Shown in pieces: positions 13,972 to 26,599 of a stretch of 64,000 nt of DNA (position 1 is the stretch's first letter; the number at the start of each line of letters is the position of its first letter). A program made the position numbers and the translations under genes. The stretch is from Schistosoma mansoni. Taxonomy: Eukaryota > Platyhelminthes > Trematoda > Strigeidida > Schistosomatidae. The stretch covers positions 2,423,316 through 2,487,315 of the forward strand of contig NC_031499.1 in NCBI RefSeq assembly GCF_000237925.1. The letters run 5' to 3'. Below the pieces are notes generated by a model. That model had not been told where the DNA came from. It did no database searches and worked only from the letters and a program-made list of their open reading frames with translations.

Positions 13972-14176
13972 CTGAAATAATTGTAGTAAATTGACAATGT
14001 GGTCTATGAAGTTGGTCACGAAATATTTTGCAATAATTTACAATTCATAAGAGTAATTGGTTATCTTCAAACTGTTTTCATCAAACGAAGGTTGTTCATT
14101 TAAATTGTAAGGTGTGAACACGTCAATTGAAACTATCATCTATTATACTATATGACTGCTACATTATTTGTGAACA

Positions 14177-14440
14177 TTGAAGTGGTTGGGAGTCGATGTG
14201 TGTACTTCGTGGACCTCAAGGGCTCCCGTACATTCGGCAAATCAACCATACTTGTATCGACCACATCACAAGTCGATTCTTGAATCATCTCAAGGCACTC
14301 GCATTCCATTCGGATGTGCACACTATTTAAACACTGACGGGTTCATGGAGTCAAATTGTTTGTGAGATGCAATCAAGCATCTTCCACTGGTTTCGTTACA
14401 TTCAGTGCGTGTGCGGATAGTCCAGAAATTCGAGAGCCTC
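14177..14440 (+). other. GC-richer segment, possibly decayed coding sequence
   Basis: Base composition and codon-like texture differ from the flanks, and several frames are open for 45-60 codons. No family was recognised. It lies immediately before the relic at 14440-14545. Confidence 0.25.
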
Positions 14441-14545
14441 TACAATTGATGTTGTCAATTTTCGAGAACGTGAAGTTATCGACTGCTCAAAAGACAGTGT
14501 TGATTAGATAGTGGATTATGCAGCTTACGCAAAATCATATCACTT
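14440..14545 (+). pseudogene. Decayed copy of the terminal exon of the 48.4-kb gene
   Basis: The plus strand here matches the minus-strand coding exon at 48362-48480: a 'gtcaatt' core, then 'gtgttgattagatagtgga' against 'ggtgattcgattattga', and the shared 'ttatgcagct'. The reading frame kept intact in the right copy is interrupted by stops here (for example within 'gattagatag'). This is a host-gene relic carried along by the inverted duplication. Confidence 0.6.
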
Positions 14546-17540
14546 ATGAAGTTTATATATATTGAAGATGACTATACAAAGATTCAATGAGTGACAGTCT
14601 TGGAAAAATCATGCATTAAGTCCATGCGTACTTAATTTTACCTGGAGTAGTTACATTTCCGCGCCTATCCAAATTTCCTGGAACGGCAAGTTAGAAGATA
14701 AATGAAATTTACGGAACAGCTTATATGTGTGTTTATACTCAAACAGCGAGGATCTATAAATACTAATATCATATTTGTACAGAACATATAAAAAATGTAC
14801 GTTTGTAAAAATTGATAAAGAGGTATGATTACTTTCAGAAGCTTTTATAAGAATTCCGAATTGATGAAAAGAGTTTTAATTGCAAGAGGTATTCAAATAT
14901 GCCTGATTACCTAACAATTGATAAACATATATGTACATATATAACATACCGATAACATGCTTTAAATATTTGATTCTGTCTTCTGTAAATAGAAAAACGA
15001 AATTAAGAATGCTATTAGCTATCTACGTTTACTTGTTTTATGGAAAATATCAAATTTTGGAAGTCAAACCAACTGACGCATCATGTATCAATAAAATGTA
15101 TTTTTTGATTTCTTTACACAGCTATTTTAAAATATTTGTCGTGGTGATAGTGAAGCAACACTAATTTTCAAAATTCATTAACATGCGGATATTTCACTAG
15201 TCATTTCGTGCCTTGCAGGTTTTCCTCGACGGTTCCTTCGTGTTACGAGCTCAGGTTATTTAAAGCTGAGCAGTTTAAAGTAGTCAATTGTGTACGTGAA
15301 CTTTATTAGTTTAAAGAAGTATATAATAACATAGAAAACAATTTAAAACGGAAAGTGAATATTTTTGCTTGGTTAACTACTATTGAGTATGAATGTAAAT
15401 ACAAGTTGTTGAGTTTTCTTCAAAGTGAGAGACAAAACTTTCGGTGGGTTATATGGTTCGATGTGACAACATCATTCATCTGATAAAGTATTTTTCTCTA
15501 GAGTATAGATATTGAAACAGACCTCAGTTTGGTGAGGCAGTGTTTGATAATCGTGATCTGACTTCCCAACTAAGGACCTTTATCACGATATTATCACGAT
15601 AATAAACTGGTCTGTGATTTGAAACACTTTGAATCACTAGGTTCTTCTTGTGCAACACCGCGCTTAGTAATAAATTGGGAAGTTCACAACACCGTATATT
15701 ATGAATATCAAATATTGGTAACACAAACCTCGAGCATTTTTCCTCCGCTTTTCAGCAGTAATAGCTATATGAAACAAAGTGAAATGGATCATGTAATTTT
15801 ACACACCTGCTAGAAGTCATTTCAAAGTATATGTGAATATTTTCAAGATTTTACCTCAAGAACTTTCGGAGTTCTGGTTATTTTCGTCGATTCTACAACC
15901 TTGTGTGTATGTTTTTGTTGTCTGAGTTTTAAATATTTTTCATCAGATGTTAAATTTGAAAAATATTTGCCTTCTATATATTTTACTTTGAGGTCATATT
16001 TCTTTCCTTGTTAGTGGGGAGCTGATCGTAAAAGACTAGACAAAAACCATCTTGAAATGATATTTGACATCAAGAAAATGGATCCACAGAACGAGTAAAA
16101 TATAGGTTCTACTTGTTATTTATACTCTAGATTCTTCATAATATCCATTTATTTTTGAGCTCATAGTAAGTGCGAATTTATACAATTGACCTCATTTAAC
16201 GCTTTATTCAACGACAATTTGACCAACGTTAACTAGAAAAATACAGTTTGACTCATAATTCATGCTTGTTGAGGTAAATACCTTCCTGTTTGAAAGATCG
16301 GCCACAAAATACGCTTGTCACAGGGCCTAATGCGTATTTTGTACATTTGTTATTCGGCAAGAGTTACTTTTCAAATTTCTTGAAGTTAGTTTACTAAACA
16401 AAATGACATATTCAATCTGTCAACCATAGGAATTTGAACGAAACTATTATTGACATAAAATGAGTATTTTGGTGCTGAAATATGTATACAGAAAGTTAGT
16501 GGAACTAACACTTACCTTTGGCCGTTTTATTGACGAATATGTGGGCTTCTATAAAGACATTCAAATGGTAAAAGATATCATACATAGCATGGTTCCAAAA
16601 ACGTATATGTGATCATACACTGTGTTATTTTCTTTTGATGAAAAACAGTATTTATTTGCAGGAAATGTGTCAAAATAACTATCCAATATAGAGCATATAA
16701 GTATTTATGCAATTGTGTGAACAGATACAGAGGCTTTCAATAAATATCTACAATGTTTTTACTCCAAGTATACTTAACTATTAAGGAGATATATTTCACT
16801 ACCTAACTAGGTTTTGCTGACGACAAACATCTCTAGTGAATAACTAATAATACGAACTCAACCTGAAGTCGATTGTGTGTATTATTGGTCTAGAAAATAT
16901 ATCACGTGCTTGAAGAGATGAAACATCAATGTAGTTTAAATAATCAATTTGTTAATCTTGAGATGTCACAAGGGAACATGTCCAACAGTGAATTCAACCT
17001 TGTGATACTCATTTTACCTTAAATGTGAAACATGATACTAAGAAATATCTCGAATTTTTTGAAATTTTCGGGAACTTGGAACACTTTAACATGTTATAGA
17101 CGTGTTCATTTTGTTTGCAATTATATAAGCAGATAGAACCAGGTCTTCGCTCGTTCATTACTTGATGAAACTTGAAAACGATCGAGAATTACTTACGTCA
17201 AATCATTTTGTTTGTTATTGAACTGGTAGTGAAAATTTGTTGAGGGGAAATTAACTGGTGTTTTGTTGATGTAAGTAATTACGTGAAAGATACACTGCAA
17301 CAATATCAATTGAATGACTATGTGAGGTGTGTGAAACTTATGGGTTTGATCACCACTTGAATAGTTGCTTTGTACAGTTAAGGACTGTCAAGCTATTAAA
17401 TGACTCATGGTTTTCACCAGATTCCCCAAGCGAATCAGTCAACGATATGGAATTCAACTATAGATATCTCGTTCAGTGTTCATGTTGCATGTATTTAGAT
17501 CAGCATAGGTAATATAAATCATCATTTACGTGGTATTTGT
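14546..17540. other. Non-coding palindrome DNA
   Basis: Parts match the right arm inversely (14750-14950, 15290-15490, 16970-17540). The part at 15490-16970 has no counterpart I could see and may be an insertion on the left or a loss on the right. No gene recognised. Confidence 0.5.
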
Positions 17541-17547
17541 ATATCAC

Positions 17548-17565
17548 TTCTTTTCGACGCTTTAG
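17548..17565 (-). CDS. Micro-exon, 18 nt (left copy)
   Basis: The minus strand reads 'ttttctactttag', 18 nt, then gtgata. In phase 1 it encodes a residue plus KASKR. The right-arm counterpart at 46462-46479 differs by one base, changing K to E (EASKR). A conserved polypyrimidine tract, acceptor, donor and length in both arms support a real exon. It would be a distal exon of the outward charged micro-exon series. No transcript evidence is available here. Confidence 0.5.
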
Positions 17566-18797
17566 CTAAAGTAGAAAAACAAAAGTAATGCTACTATGCA
17601 TAGAATTTTCTAACAATATATACATATTGTATGTGTATATGGAAAATAGTCTTTCCATAATTACCGTTTTCGATGTATGATTCGTCAATAAACGTTTCAT
17701 GGTTAGTATGTGCAAGAATAAATCGTCAATGAAGTATTTCGTCACACTATTTAGAGAAGGTGGTTTGAATTAGGAATTAAATTACACAATGAGATTTTTC
17801 AAATACTCAATTCATTCCAGCATTACGTGTTTCCAGGATGTCATATCGGTCAGTTAGGAAGGCTGAGAATGATTGCAATGATGTGATTTAGCTAAATTCG
17901 TCAAATGATATCACAATAAAACAAATTTCCTCAATGAGATAACAAACCATAAGTAACAAGGCAAAAAAGCTAATAAGAGAGTAAATTTGAAGTGCTAAGT
18001 TCTTATTGTGAGAAAGGACGTAAGAGACATCAATAACTGAAATTCAGGAATCGGAATAAAGTGATCTAAGAATTTATATGGAATAGTGAAACTGACTCGT
18101 AGACGCTGTTAACTAAGATGATAGTGTTTTCGAATATAATTTGGACGTTTTCAAAGTTATGTTTCTATATATCAATTTATCATTCTAATAAAATTACTTG
18201 GGAGTTTCATAGTGACTGAAACGGGTAATCAGGGTGTATGCAAGCAGTCGATATATTACTGAAAAACAATGCATCTGAATGAACTAGTTTTAAAGGACAT
18301 AATAGTTTGAATATTAAACTTGTTCAAAAGCGTATAACTTGATCGGCAGTTTTCTTAATGCAATTGACTTTATTTGACAATACGAGAAAGAGAGAAATCA
18401 CTGAAATGTCGCTTTTAGTATAAGTTTTCGACGTATGATAACTTTGTTTTGCATAAAATGAAACAGGAATAGCGATAGAAAAAACATGAAACGATTATGG
18501 AAGAGACATGGGAGAGCGGATAAAAAAATTCACAACAATAATCTGACTAACCAATGTAACGCAGGACAAACATTTTACGAAAAACTATAAGGACAAAGAT
18601 GAATAAAGAAGCACGTTTACATAAATCAACTCATTACAAGAATAACAAAAACATGAAAAAAAGAAATAGAAAGAGAGCACAAAATATATGGATAATCTGT
18701 CACACAAATGCTATGAAACAAGTAACAGAAATGAAAACTCAGATAAAATATACAGCAATATAACAGAATAAAAGTATGAAATGAAAGATAAACTGAC
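17566..18797. other. Non-coding palindrome DNA
   Basis: Matches the right arm inversely at 17950-18350 (with 45130-45260 and 45935-46100) and at 18350-18790 (with 44690-45130). The Sm-alpha SINE cluster present in the right arm at 45.34-45.93 kb is absent here. Confidence 0.55.
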
Positions 18798-18821
18798 ATT
18801 CCTCTTCTAATCTCTGCTGTC
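18798..18821 (-). CDS. Micro-exon, 24 nt, version QQRLEEE
   Basis: On the minus strand 'tttcatcag' precedes 24 nt, followed by gtcagt. In phase 1 it encodes a split residue plus QQRLEEE. It is one of five related 24-nt exons in the window (others at 23006, 24132, 43589 and 44660), all with the same position relative to surrounding sequence. Phase 0 is excluded for the family because some versions carry an in-frame stop. Its direct right-arm partner by flanking sequence is 44660-44683 (NQRLQAE). The short acidic peptide suggests a helical or charged repeat. Confidence 0.6.
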
Positions 18822-18924
18822 CTGATGAAAAAAAGAGGCAATTAGAGTGAAATCAAATTGAGACAATAAATAAATTCAATGAATGACGAACAATCAATTA
18901 ACGATTGTATTAAAAAACGGAGAG

Positions 18925-19124
18925 NNNNNNNNNNNNNNNNNNNNNNNNNNNNNNNNNNNNNNNNNNNNNNNNNNNNNNNNNNNNNNNNNNNNNNNNNNNN
19001 NNNNNNNNNNNNNNNNNNNNNNNNNNNNNNNNNNNNNNNNNNNNNNNNNNNNNNNNNNNNNNNNNNNNNNNNNNNNNNNNNNNNNNNNNNNNNNNNNNNN
19101 NNNNNNNNNNNNNNNNNNNNNNNN
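18925..19124. other. Assembly gap (200 N)
   Basis: A run of 200 undetermined bases lies exactly at the left edge of the first tandem block. Gaps of a fixed round size usually mark unknown length, so the repeat structure here may be collapsed or misordered. Confidence 0.98.
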
Positions 19125-19524
19125 ACAGGGAGTAAAAAAGTGCCGGCATTCTTTTTTATTAGCTAACAACAAGGATTGATTTTTTCGGATAATAACTTAA
19201 CACAACTAGAAATGACAGTCTGTTTTTGCTGGCTCATTCTGATTCTAATTCCCTTCTCAATATTATTGAGTGTAAGATGTGCTCATGGAATTAGTCCAGG
19301 TTTGTGTACTTGTTTTCTATGGCTTACCGTTGCCTCATTTTGATCACGGATCATTTCAAACTTCATTTCACCGATATCAAGCATCAGTACTTTTAACAAA
19401 CGTATACATCACTTTGAAATCTACAGTTATCTACAGAGAACATTCTCTTTCTTCTGGTACACAAATGAGTGTGTGTGTGTAATCTGAAGTTAAATCAAAA
19501 TGAAATGTGTGTAAATACACTTAC

Positions 19525-19560
19525 CTTTTCGCTTGTTTCCCTTTCCATTTTTTCCACGTT
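19525..19560 (-). CDS. Micro-exon, 36 nt, copy A
   Basis: The minus strand reads 'cctcaatag', 36 nt, then gtaagtgt. Phase 1 gives a split residue plus RGKNGKGNKRK; phase 0 would give NVEKMERETSEK and is also open. It is identical in copy B (24633-24668) and in the right arm (43259-43294). The strong donor and multiple-of-three length fit a schistosome micro-exon. The peptide is very basic if phase 1 is right, by analogy with the neighbouring genes. Confidence 0.65.
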
Positions 19561-20185
19561 CTATTGAGGAAAAATGTATATTTTTGATTTTATTTATCAT
19601 CCTGAGTGAAGAAGTAATGTCTAGACTTTTGCTGTATGTCACACGTATGTATCGATTATATTTGTTCACAACATTTTACGTGTTGTGAGCAATCATTTAC
19701 ATATGACGCTATGTTGAATCCCGTATGACGATTTTTTGATCGTGCAGAAACAACGGTATTGTTTGAGGTCAAATAATAAACACCGAATGGTACGAACAGA
19801 ATCGAAATTCCAATTTTCATTCACTTTGTAATAAAACAAGAAATAATTTGGGCGAATAAGTCAGTGAACTGTGACCAGTACATTCGCACACATCACTTTA
19901 TATGGAATGCTATTGATAATTCGTGTTTATGTGTGCTGATGTAAACGTAGCTATAGAGACTACTGGATGGATTGAATGTTCTGCCTTTCGAAAGATATTC
20001 AAGATTCAGTCTGTTCAAACGTGTTTTCATGGCATCTTGAAATAAGTAGCTTATGATGAGTGCAATTATCATCCGAGGAATAATTCAAAACGACGTGGAT
20101 AAACAAGATGACAAGTCGATAGATAGCATCGATAGTTTAAAAAATATAGATTACACACAAGGCTAATGAATACCGTTACTATCAC

Positions 20186-20209
20186 TTCCCGTCTTCTTTT
20201 CTCCTTCTT
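20186..20209 (-). CDS. Micro-exon, 24 nt, copy A
   Basis: The minus strand reads 'tatatttccag', 24 purine-rich nt, then gtgata. Phase 1 gives a split residue plus EGEKKTG; phase 0 gives KKEKRRRE. It is identical at 25283-25306 and 42621-42644, and a diverged version lies at 26993-27016. The donor is weaker than the others (GTGATA). Confidence 0.55.
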
Positions 20210-21500
20210 CTGGAAATATAGAAACAGTTAGATGATATATTTATACATATATTTGTTTCAAGTACGTGACATGTTGTTTCGACGAGCAGGAGTAATGGAT
20301 AATGTTTCCTTAGCCATTAACCACTGTTGTTATGTTTCCCATACAACGAATGTCGATATGTCTTTCTACGCATATATATATATATCCTCTTTCGAATATA
20401 TAAGTCAAAATAATTTAATTAAGCAAAATGTTGACCTATTTTTCTAATCATGTATCTGAGTTCATTTCGGAACCTGAACTAAACAATACGCCTGTTGGAA
20501 TCTAGATTTTTATTTGAAGGCTGATTACTATAATGGCCAGATTTGAAGAACCATTGTTGCATAGTTACCACGAACAATATGTGATAATACTTAAGTATTT
20601 GTATAATCCATCACTGTATGGATAAGTGACAGATCATTGTAGATGCGATTTCTGTTGAAATTCTTTGGAGAAACACTGCAGATCATTGCAAACGGTATAT
20701 TTGATCAAAATGTTCAGGAAAACTCACGAATATCGCATTGGGAATTACCTTTTGCAAACGTTTATCATACAACGACCACTTCATGAGAAAACCATCAAGT
20801 AGTTATGTGAAGAATTTTGTGAAGCACATTGGGTTAAAAACTATCGCTATTCATATGGTGACATGCAAATTTGAGAGGAATAAGTTCATTCGCGTTGAAT
20901 TTCACATTACTTATTTCTTGATTTATGACGGACTGGTAACCGAGTGTTGAGCGATGCAGCGAATTACAGGTTTTAAATATTCATGGAACCTCATTGATCA
21001 AGTCGCGGTTCGGCCGCTAACTTAAATGGCCCAAACTCCTGTGTAATACACTGAGGTGTGAAATTGTGTTGGTTGAATGTGATCGACAAGTTGTCAGGGG
21101 TTGATGTTTCGTGCTGTTCTTCACTGATCAGAAGTGTGTATCCACAGATTCAGGGAGACTGAGGTCGTTGACGGATTAGTACTCTTGTCACCCAGTTCAA
21201 CAGTCGACGACTATACCAGTGAGCTAATCGGATCGAGACTGACCCCACGTATCAACGATGCTTACTTAAAGCGAATTGATCACCAATTGGTTACCAATGT
21301 ATTCTATGTCAATATTTCCATTAGGCTGATCGAATTCTATAAAGTGATCTGAAGCGTCAACCCTTTGATAAGCTACATGACATTGCTTGCGCAATATTGA
21401 GCCGTCGTATGGTGGTTGCAGTTGGTGGACCTTGTTGATTATTCAACGACTAATAAAATGTGGACAGTTCCTCATCCTGTCAGAAAGAAATCGCGTCCCA

Positions 21501-21824
21501 AGCAGCTCAGTCTGAGAGTCATTGAACGTGATACTGAGTGACACAATAATAAGCTCTTCAGTCAGCATATGTTTAATCGATACTACATGTGCATCATCCT
21601 CATGATTGACATACAAAAGGGAACCGTGAGAGTGCTATCAGTTCAACCGGCTTACACTGAGAAATATATAATTTAAATTGTTTCCTGAAATTTCAGCGAG
21701 ATGCCGTGACCAGTGTAGTTCAGTTTGTATCAGGTGGATAGATTTATACGCTTCAGATAACGAACGAAAATTGTCGCAAGATCGTGTATCATTTGAAGTT
21801 GGGCATCAACACCGTTTGATGCCG
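21501..21824. other. Non-coding sequence following tandem block A
   Basis: Sequence diverges from copy B after about 21500. No gene seen. Confidence 0.5.
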
Positions 21825-21985
21825 GCACATCGGCCTAGATGTTGAGCATTGATGCATGATACGTAGCATCCTGGGTCCGAGTCCTACGTACGAGATCTTG
21901 GATGCCTACTGCTGAGTAGCCTCATACAAGTAAGAAACGGCAGTTCAGTGGTTCCAGGTTTTCATTGGTGATCAACTCATGGATT
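21825..21985 (+). mobile_element. Decayed hammerhead SINE
   Basis: Resembles the SINE at 61530-61740: 'gatgccggc' near the A-box position, 'tcctgggtccgagtcctacg' at the B-box position, then 'tactgctgagtagc' and 'aagaaacggcagttcagtgg', and the tail 'ttccaggttttcattggtg'. The hammerhead core has a changed base (CUGAGUA) and stem II is lost, so no self-cleavage is expected. Confidence 0.65.
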
Positions 21986-22644
21986 CAACTGTCAAAAGTA
22001 CTACAATCCACACAAATTCTCACTCTGAAAATGTGTAATTCATAATATCTTGCTGCTTGATTATGATGAGAATGAATTTGAAATTTGATATTTTCAAGGC
22101 GATATCTAATAAGTCTGTTGAAACTAACGAAGTATTTCAGAAGAGCGTTTCTGACAAAATGAATTTGAATGAATTTGAGTATTGTCTGAACGTATCTCAC
22201 AGAAACAAGTGTTCATGGAGACACAATCCAGCTGTGAGACTGTCAGTCAACTGACGTGCAAATCTAGGTTTGACACGTTGCTTAGTGAGGAGACAAATTC
22301 GTCAGCTTTGAAATTGATATGATCAACCGGTTTTCGCTTGTGGAAGTACGGTGAGAGCTCACTAATTTCTACAGTTTAAACTAGGAATTTCCTGAGAACA
22401 AAAACAGTTAGTCCATTCACCTTGAAGTACAACATTTCACAGAAAACCTAGTCAACACAAAAGCAGTGTTACTGGCTCCTTTGGTGACGTCATCGTTGAT
22501 TTGAATGCAATGACAAATGACACGCACTTTGTCACTGAACATTCCAAGCGCTTTCTTCATGTGTAGATGTTGGGTAATCACATCAGAATACCAGTCGAAC
22601 ATTAAATGGGGATGAATAATAAACAAGATCATTGGAATACTCAC

Positions 22645-22683
22645 TATTTTCTGCAAGCCTGGCTTCCTCCTCTTTTCGAATTC
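22645..22683 (-). CDS. Micro-exon, 39 nt (left copy)
   Basis: The minus strand reads 'tttcaccatag', 39 nt, then gtgagt. Phase 1 gives a split residue plus IRKEEEARLAEN. The right-arm counterpart at 44101-44139 gives IRKEEADRLAEK. The acceptor region is identical and the donor is consensus in both. The peptide is strongly helix-forming and charged. Several codons differ between copies, mostly changing the residue. Confidence 0.65.
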
Positions 22684-23005
22684 CTATGGTGAAATGAAAC
22701 AATTTTACTCACTTTTCACTTTCCCATGTTACAGACAAATATCAGTCGATAGGGCAATCGAAACATCAGACACGATTTTATCTCAGCTCACAAAGTATTG
22801 TCACCAAATCAATTAAAGAAACCAAACGGTAAATTGGGAAATCGTTTATATTGCAGTGTACAAATGAATGTTTAAGTAGTCTTGAAATTGATAAGTATTG
22901 ATGATTGAACGCTATATTCTGATCCTAAGCTATTCTCTCAACTCCCAAGCTATAAATTGCGCATATGTATTTACGTCAAATGTATGAAATATGAAAAAGA
23001 CTTAC

Positions 23006-23029
23006 TTTTTTCTTTTAATCTCTGCTTTT
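23006..23029 (-). CDS. Micro-exon, 24 nt, version KQRLKEK
   Basis: The minus strand reads 'atttcaccag', 24 nt, then gtaagt. Phase 1 gives a split residue plus KQRLKEK; phase 0 has a stop. It belongs to the five-member 24-nt family and has a consensus donor. Confidence 0.6.
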
Positions 23030-24131
23030 CTGGTGAAATAATTGTGGGCAATCAGAGTGAGATGGCATTTATCCATTACATAATTTTAATGTATGTTGGT
23101 AAACCAGATCGAATATAAAGTGATAGCACAATTTTATTAGCTCACAACGGTGACAGTTATTTGCTCGATTATAATTTGCAATAATGATTAGGCAGTCAGA
23201 TGCTTCCATTTTACATGAGACACCTGAATAGCTCTCATGATTGACTGACTGTTGGAGATCAAATAATGAACCTTCAGTCTCAGAATCGAACACCTAACCA
23301 CAAGAGTACTAGGCTCAATTCCAACGATGTATGTGTGTAACTTCAACCAAATTTCAATGGCCTCTGCAAAATAAAATGGGTTCTTAAGTGGACAGTCTCA
23401 AATTTCATCCGATCATTTGAATACCAACACACACACGGCAAGGTTAGAATATCAACACGTCGAGGTCAACACTACAGGAAAACACATTCACTAGTGATTA
23501 AACAAATACTTCCAGGATTCTATCATGAACACGTTTCATCATTAAAACTAATAACCTATACGATAATTTTAAATTTGAAATAATATGGTGCACTTTGACG
23601 AATACTGTGAGCGTGAATGAATTCAAATCTGAGAGTGTTAATGGCAAGCGGCTCAAAGATTTCATGGGAGCTGGCTTTCACTCATGTATACACCGACAAA
23701 TTTCGACATGGTTCATTACAACATAATGCTCTTCAGAGTCGAGATTATGAAAATAACTGCCTGAAAAATTTATGCAGAGCTAATCCAACATACTACTCAC
23801 TGTTGTGTGTAGTCTGTTAAGGTGTTGTTGCTAATTGACGTGAATCAACTGCTGTTTGAACACTCCTTTTCTCACTCACATACATGAGTTCTGTGCATTT
23901 TGATGAATAATTTCACCATACGTCCTCTCCGCCTACAAGAGAACTGTGCCTTCTTCAACATGAGAAGCAGTTGAGTATTGTTATTATCCGTTGATTCGTA
24001 CTGCTTTAGTCGACGGATTTTTCGTGAATGTCATGTGAAAATGATCAACGCAAGTAGAAGTGTGAATGAATGTCGAATAAAATTGCACATTGGTATTTAC
24101 GTCAAATGTATGAAATATGAAAAAGACTTAC

Positions 24132-24155
24132 TTCCTGGTTTTACCCTCTGCACTC
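24132..24155 (-). CDS. Micro-exon, 24 nt, version VQRVKPG
   Basis: The minus strand reads 'atttcattag', 24 nt, then gtaagt. Phase 1 gives a split residue plus VQRVKPG. By flanking sequence it pairs with the right-arm exon 43589-43612 (MRRVKRG). The proline and glycine set it apart from the helical versions. Confidence 0.6.
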
Positions 24156-24632
24156 CTAATGAAATATTAATTGTAAGCAATCAGAGTGAGGAGGCATTTA
24201 TCCATTATATAATTTCAATGTAAGTCGGTCGACCAGACAGGAGTAAAAAGTGCCGGCATACTGTTTATTAGCTAACAACAAGGATTGATTTTTTCGGATA
24301 ATAACTTAACACAACTAGAAATGACAGTCTGTTTTGCCTGCTCATTCTGATTCTAATTCCCTTCTCAATATTATTGAGTGTAAGATGTGCTCATGGAATT
24401 AGTACAGGTTTGTGTACTTGTTTTCTATGGCTTACCGTTGCCTCATTTTGATCACGGATCATTTCAAACTTCATTTCACCGATATCAAGCATCAGTACTT
24501 TTAACAAACGTATACATCACTTTGAAATCTACAGTTATCTACAGAGAACATTCTCTTTCTTCTGGTACACAACTGAGTGTGTGTGTGTAATCTGAAGTTA
24601 AATCAAAATGAAATGTGTGTAAATACACTTAC

Positions 24633-24668
24633 CTTTTCGCTTGTTTCCCTTTCCATTTTTTCCACGTT
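24633..24668 (-). CDS. Micro-exon, 36 nt, copy B
   Basis: Identical to 19525-19560 and to 43259-43294, including acceptor and the gtaagt donor. Phase 1 gives RGKNGKGNKRK after a split residue. Confidence 0.65.
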
Positions 24669-25282
24669 CTATTGAGGAAAAATGTATATTTTTGATTTTA
24701 TTTATCATCCTGAGTGAAGAAGTAATGTCTAGACTTTTGCTGTATGTCACACGTATGTATCGATTATATTTGTTCACAACATTTTACGTGTTGTGAGCAA
24801 TGATTTACATATGACGCTATGTTGAATCCCGTATGACGATTTTTTGATCGTGCAGAAACAACGGTATTGTTTGAGGTCAAATAATAAACACCGAATGGTA
24901 CGAACAGAATCGAAATTCCAATTTTCATTCACTTTGTAATAAAACAAGAAATAATTTAGGCGAATAAGTCAGTGAACTGTGACCAGTACATTCGCACACT
25001 GGAATGCTATTGATAATTCGTGTTTATGTGTGCTGATGTAAACGTATCTATAGAGACTACTGGATGGATTGAATGTTCTGCCTTTCGAAAGATATTCAAG
25101 ATTCAGTCTGTTCAAACGTGTTTTCATGGCATCTTGAAATAAGTAGCTTATGATGAGTGCAATTATCATCCGAGGAATAATTCAAAACGACGTGGATAAA
25201 CAAGATGACAAGTCGATAGATAGCATCGATAGTTTAAAAAATATAGATTACACACAAGGCTAATGAATACCGTTACTATCAC

Positions 25283-25306
25283 TTCCCGTCTTCTTTTCTC
25301 CTTCTT
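25283..25306 (-). CDS. Micro-exon, 24 nt, copy B
   Basis: Identical to 20186-20209 and 42621-42644. Purine-rich; EGEKKTG in phase 1, KKEKRRRE in phase 0. Confidence 0.55.
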
Positions 25307-26599
25307 CTGGAAATATAGAAACAGTTGGATGATATATTTATACAAATATTTGTTTCAAGTACGTGACATGTTGTTTCGACGAGCAGGAGTAATGGATAAT
25401 GTTTCCTTAGCCATTAACCACTGTTGTTATGTTTCCCATACAACGAATGTCGATATGTCTTTCTACGCATATATATATATCCTCTTTCGAATATATAAGT
25501 CAAAATAATTTAATTAAGCAAAATGTTGACCTATTTTTCTAATCATGTATCTGAGTTCATTTCGGAACCTGAACTAAACAATACGCCTGTTGGAATCTAG
25601 ATTTTTATTTGAAGGCTGATTACTATAATGGCCAGATTTGAAGAACCATTGTTGCATAGTTACCACGAACAATATGTGATAATACTTAAGTATTTGTATA
25701 ATCCATCACTGTATGGATAAGTGACAGATCATTGTAGATGCGATTTCTGTTGGAATTCTTTGGAGAAACACTGCAGATCATTGCAAACGGTATATTTGAT
25801 CAAAATGTTCAGGAAAACTCACGAATATCGCATTGGGAATTACCTTTTGCAAACGTTTATCATACAACGACCACTTCATGAGAAAACCACCAAGTAGTTA
25901 TGTGAAGAATTTTGTGAAGCACATTGGGTTAGAAACTATCGCTATTCATATGGTGACATGCAAATTTGAGAGGAATAAGTTCATTTGCGTTGAATTTCAC
26001 ATTACTTATTTCTTGATTTATGACGGACTGGTAACCGAGTGTTGAGCGATGCAGCGAATTACAGGTTTTAAATATTCATGGAACCTCATTGATCAAGTCG
26101 CGGTTCGGCCGCTAACTTAAATGGCCCAAACTCCTGTGTAATACACTGAGGTGTGAAATTGTGTTGGTTGAATGTGATCGACAAGTTGTCAGGGGTTGAT
26201 GTTTCGTGCTGTTCTTCACTGATCAGAAGTGTGTATCCACAGATTCAGGGAGACTGAGGTCGTTGACGGATTAGTACTCTTGTCACCCAGTTCAACAGTC
26301 GACGACTATACCAGTGAGCTAATCGGATCGAGACTGACCCCACGTATCAACGATGCTTACTTAAAGCGAATTGATCACCAATTGGTTACCAATGTATTCT
26401 ATGTCAATATTTCCATTAGGCTGATCGAATTCTATAAAGTGATCTGAAGCGTCAACCCTTTGATAAGCTACATGACATTGCTTGCGCAATATTGAGCCGT
26501 CGTATGGTGGTTGCAGTTGGTGGACCTTGTTGATTATTCAACGACTAATAAAATGTGGACAGTTCCTCATCCTGTCAGAAAGAAATCGCGTCTCAAGCA

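Larger units (their letters stand above)
19125..21500 (+). repeat. Tandem block, copy A
   Basis: Nearly identical to copy B at 24235-26595 (offset about 5.1 kb). It also matches, inversely, the right-arm copy at about 41420-43440. Differences are scattered single bases plus a small indel in a TA microsatellite and a small deletion near 25000 in copy B. Contains two micro-exons (19525-19560 and 20186-20209). Open frames repeated in all copies are not taken as genes because introns are equally conserved. Confidence 0.9.
24235..26595 (+). repeat. Tandem block, copy B
   Basis: Second copy of the block at 19125-21500. The inverted third copy lies in the right arm (about 41420-43440). Extremely high similarity over introns and exons alike indicates recent duplication or gene conversion. 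Confidence 0.9.

Noticed and set aside
13605-14019. Long minus-strand frames rich in F, L, S and Y
   Set aside because: Composition reflects A-rich plus-strand sequence; hydrophobic run without a credible gene structure. Only a possible 31-nt exon inside it is kept, at low confidence.
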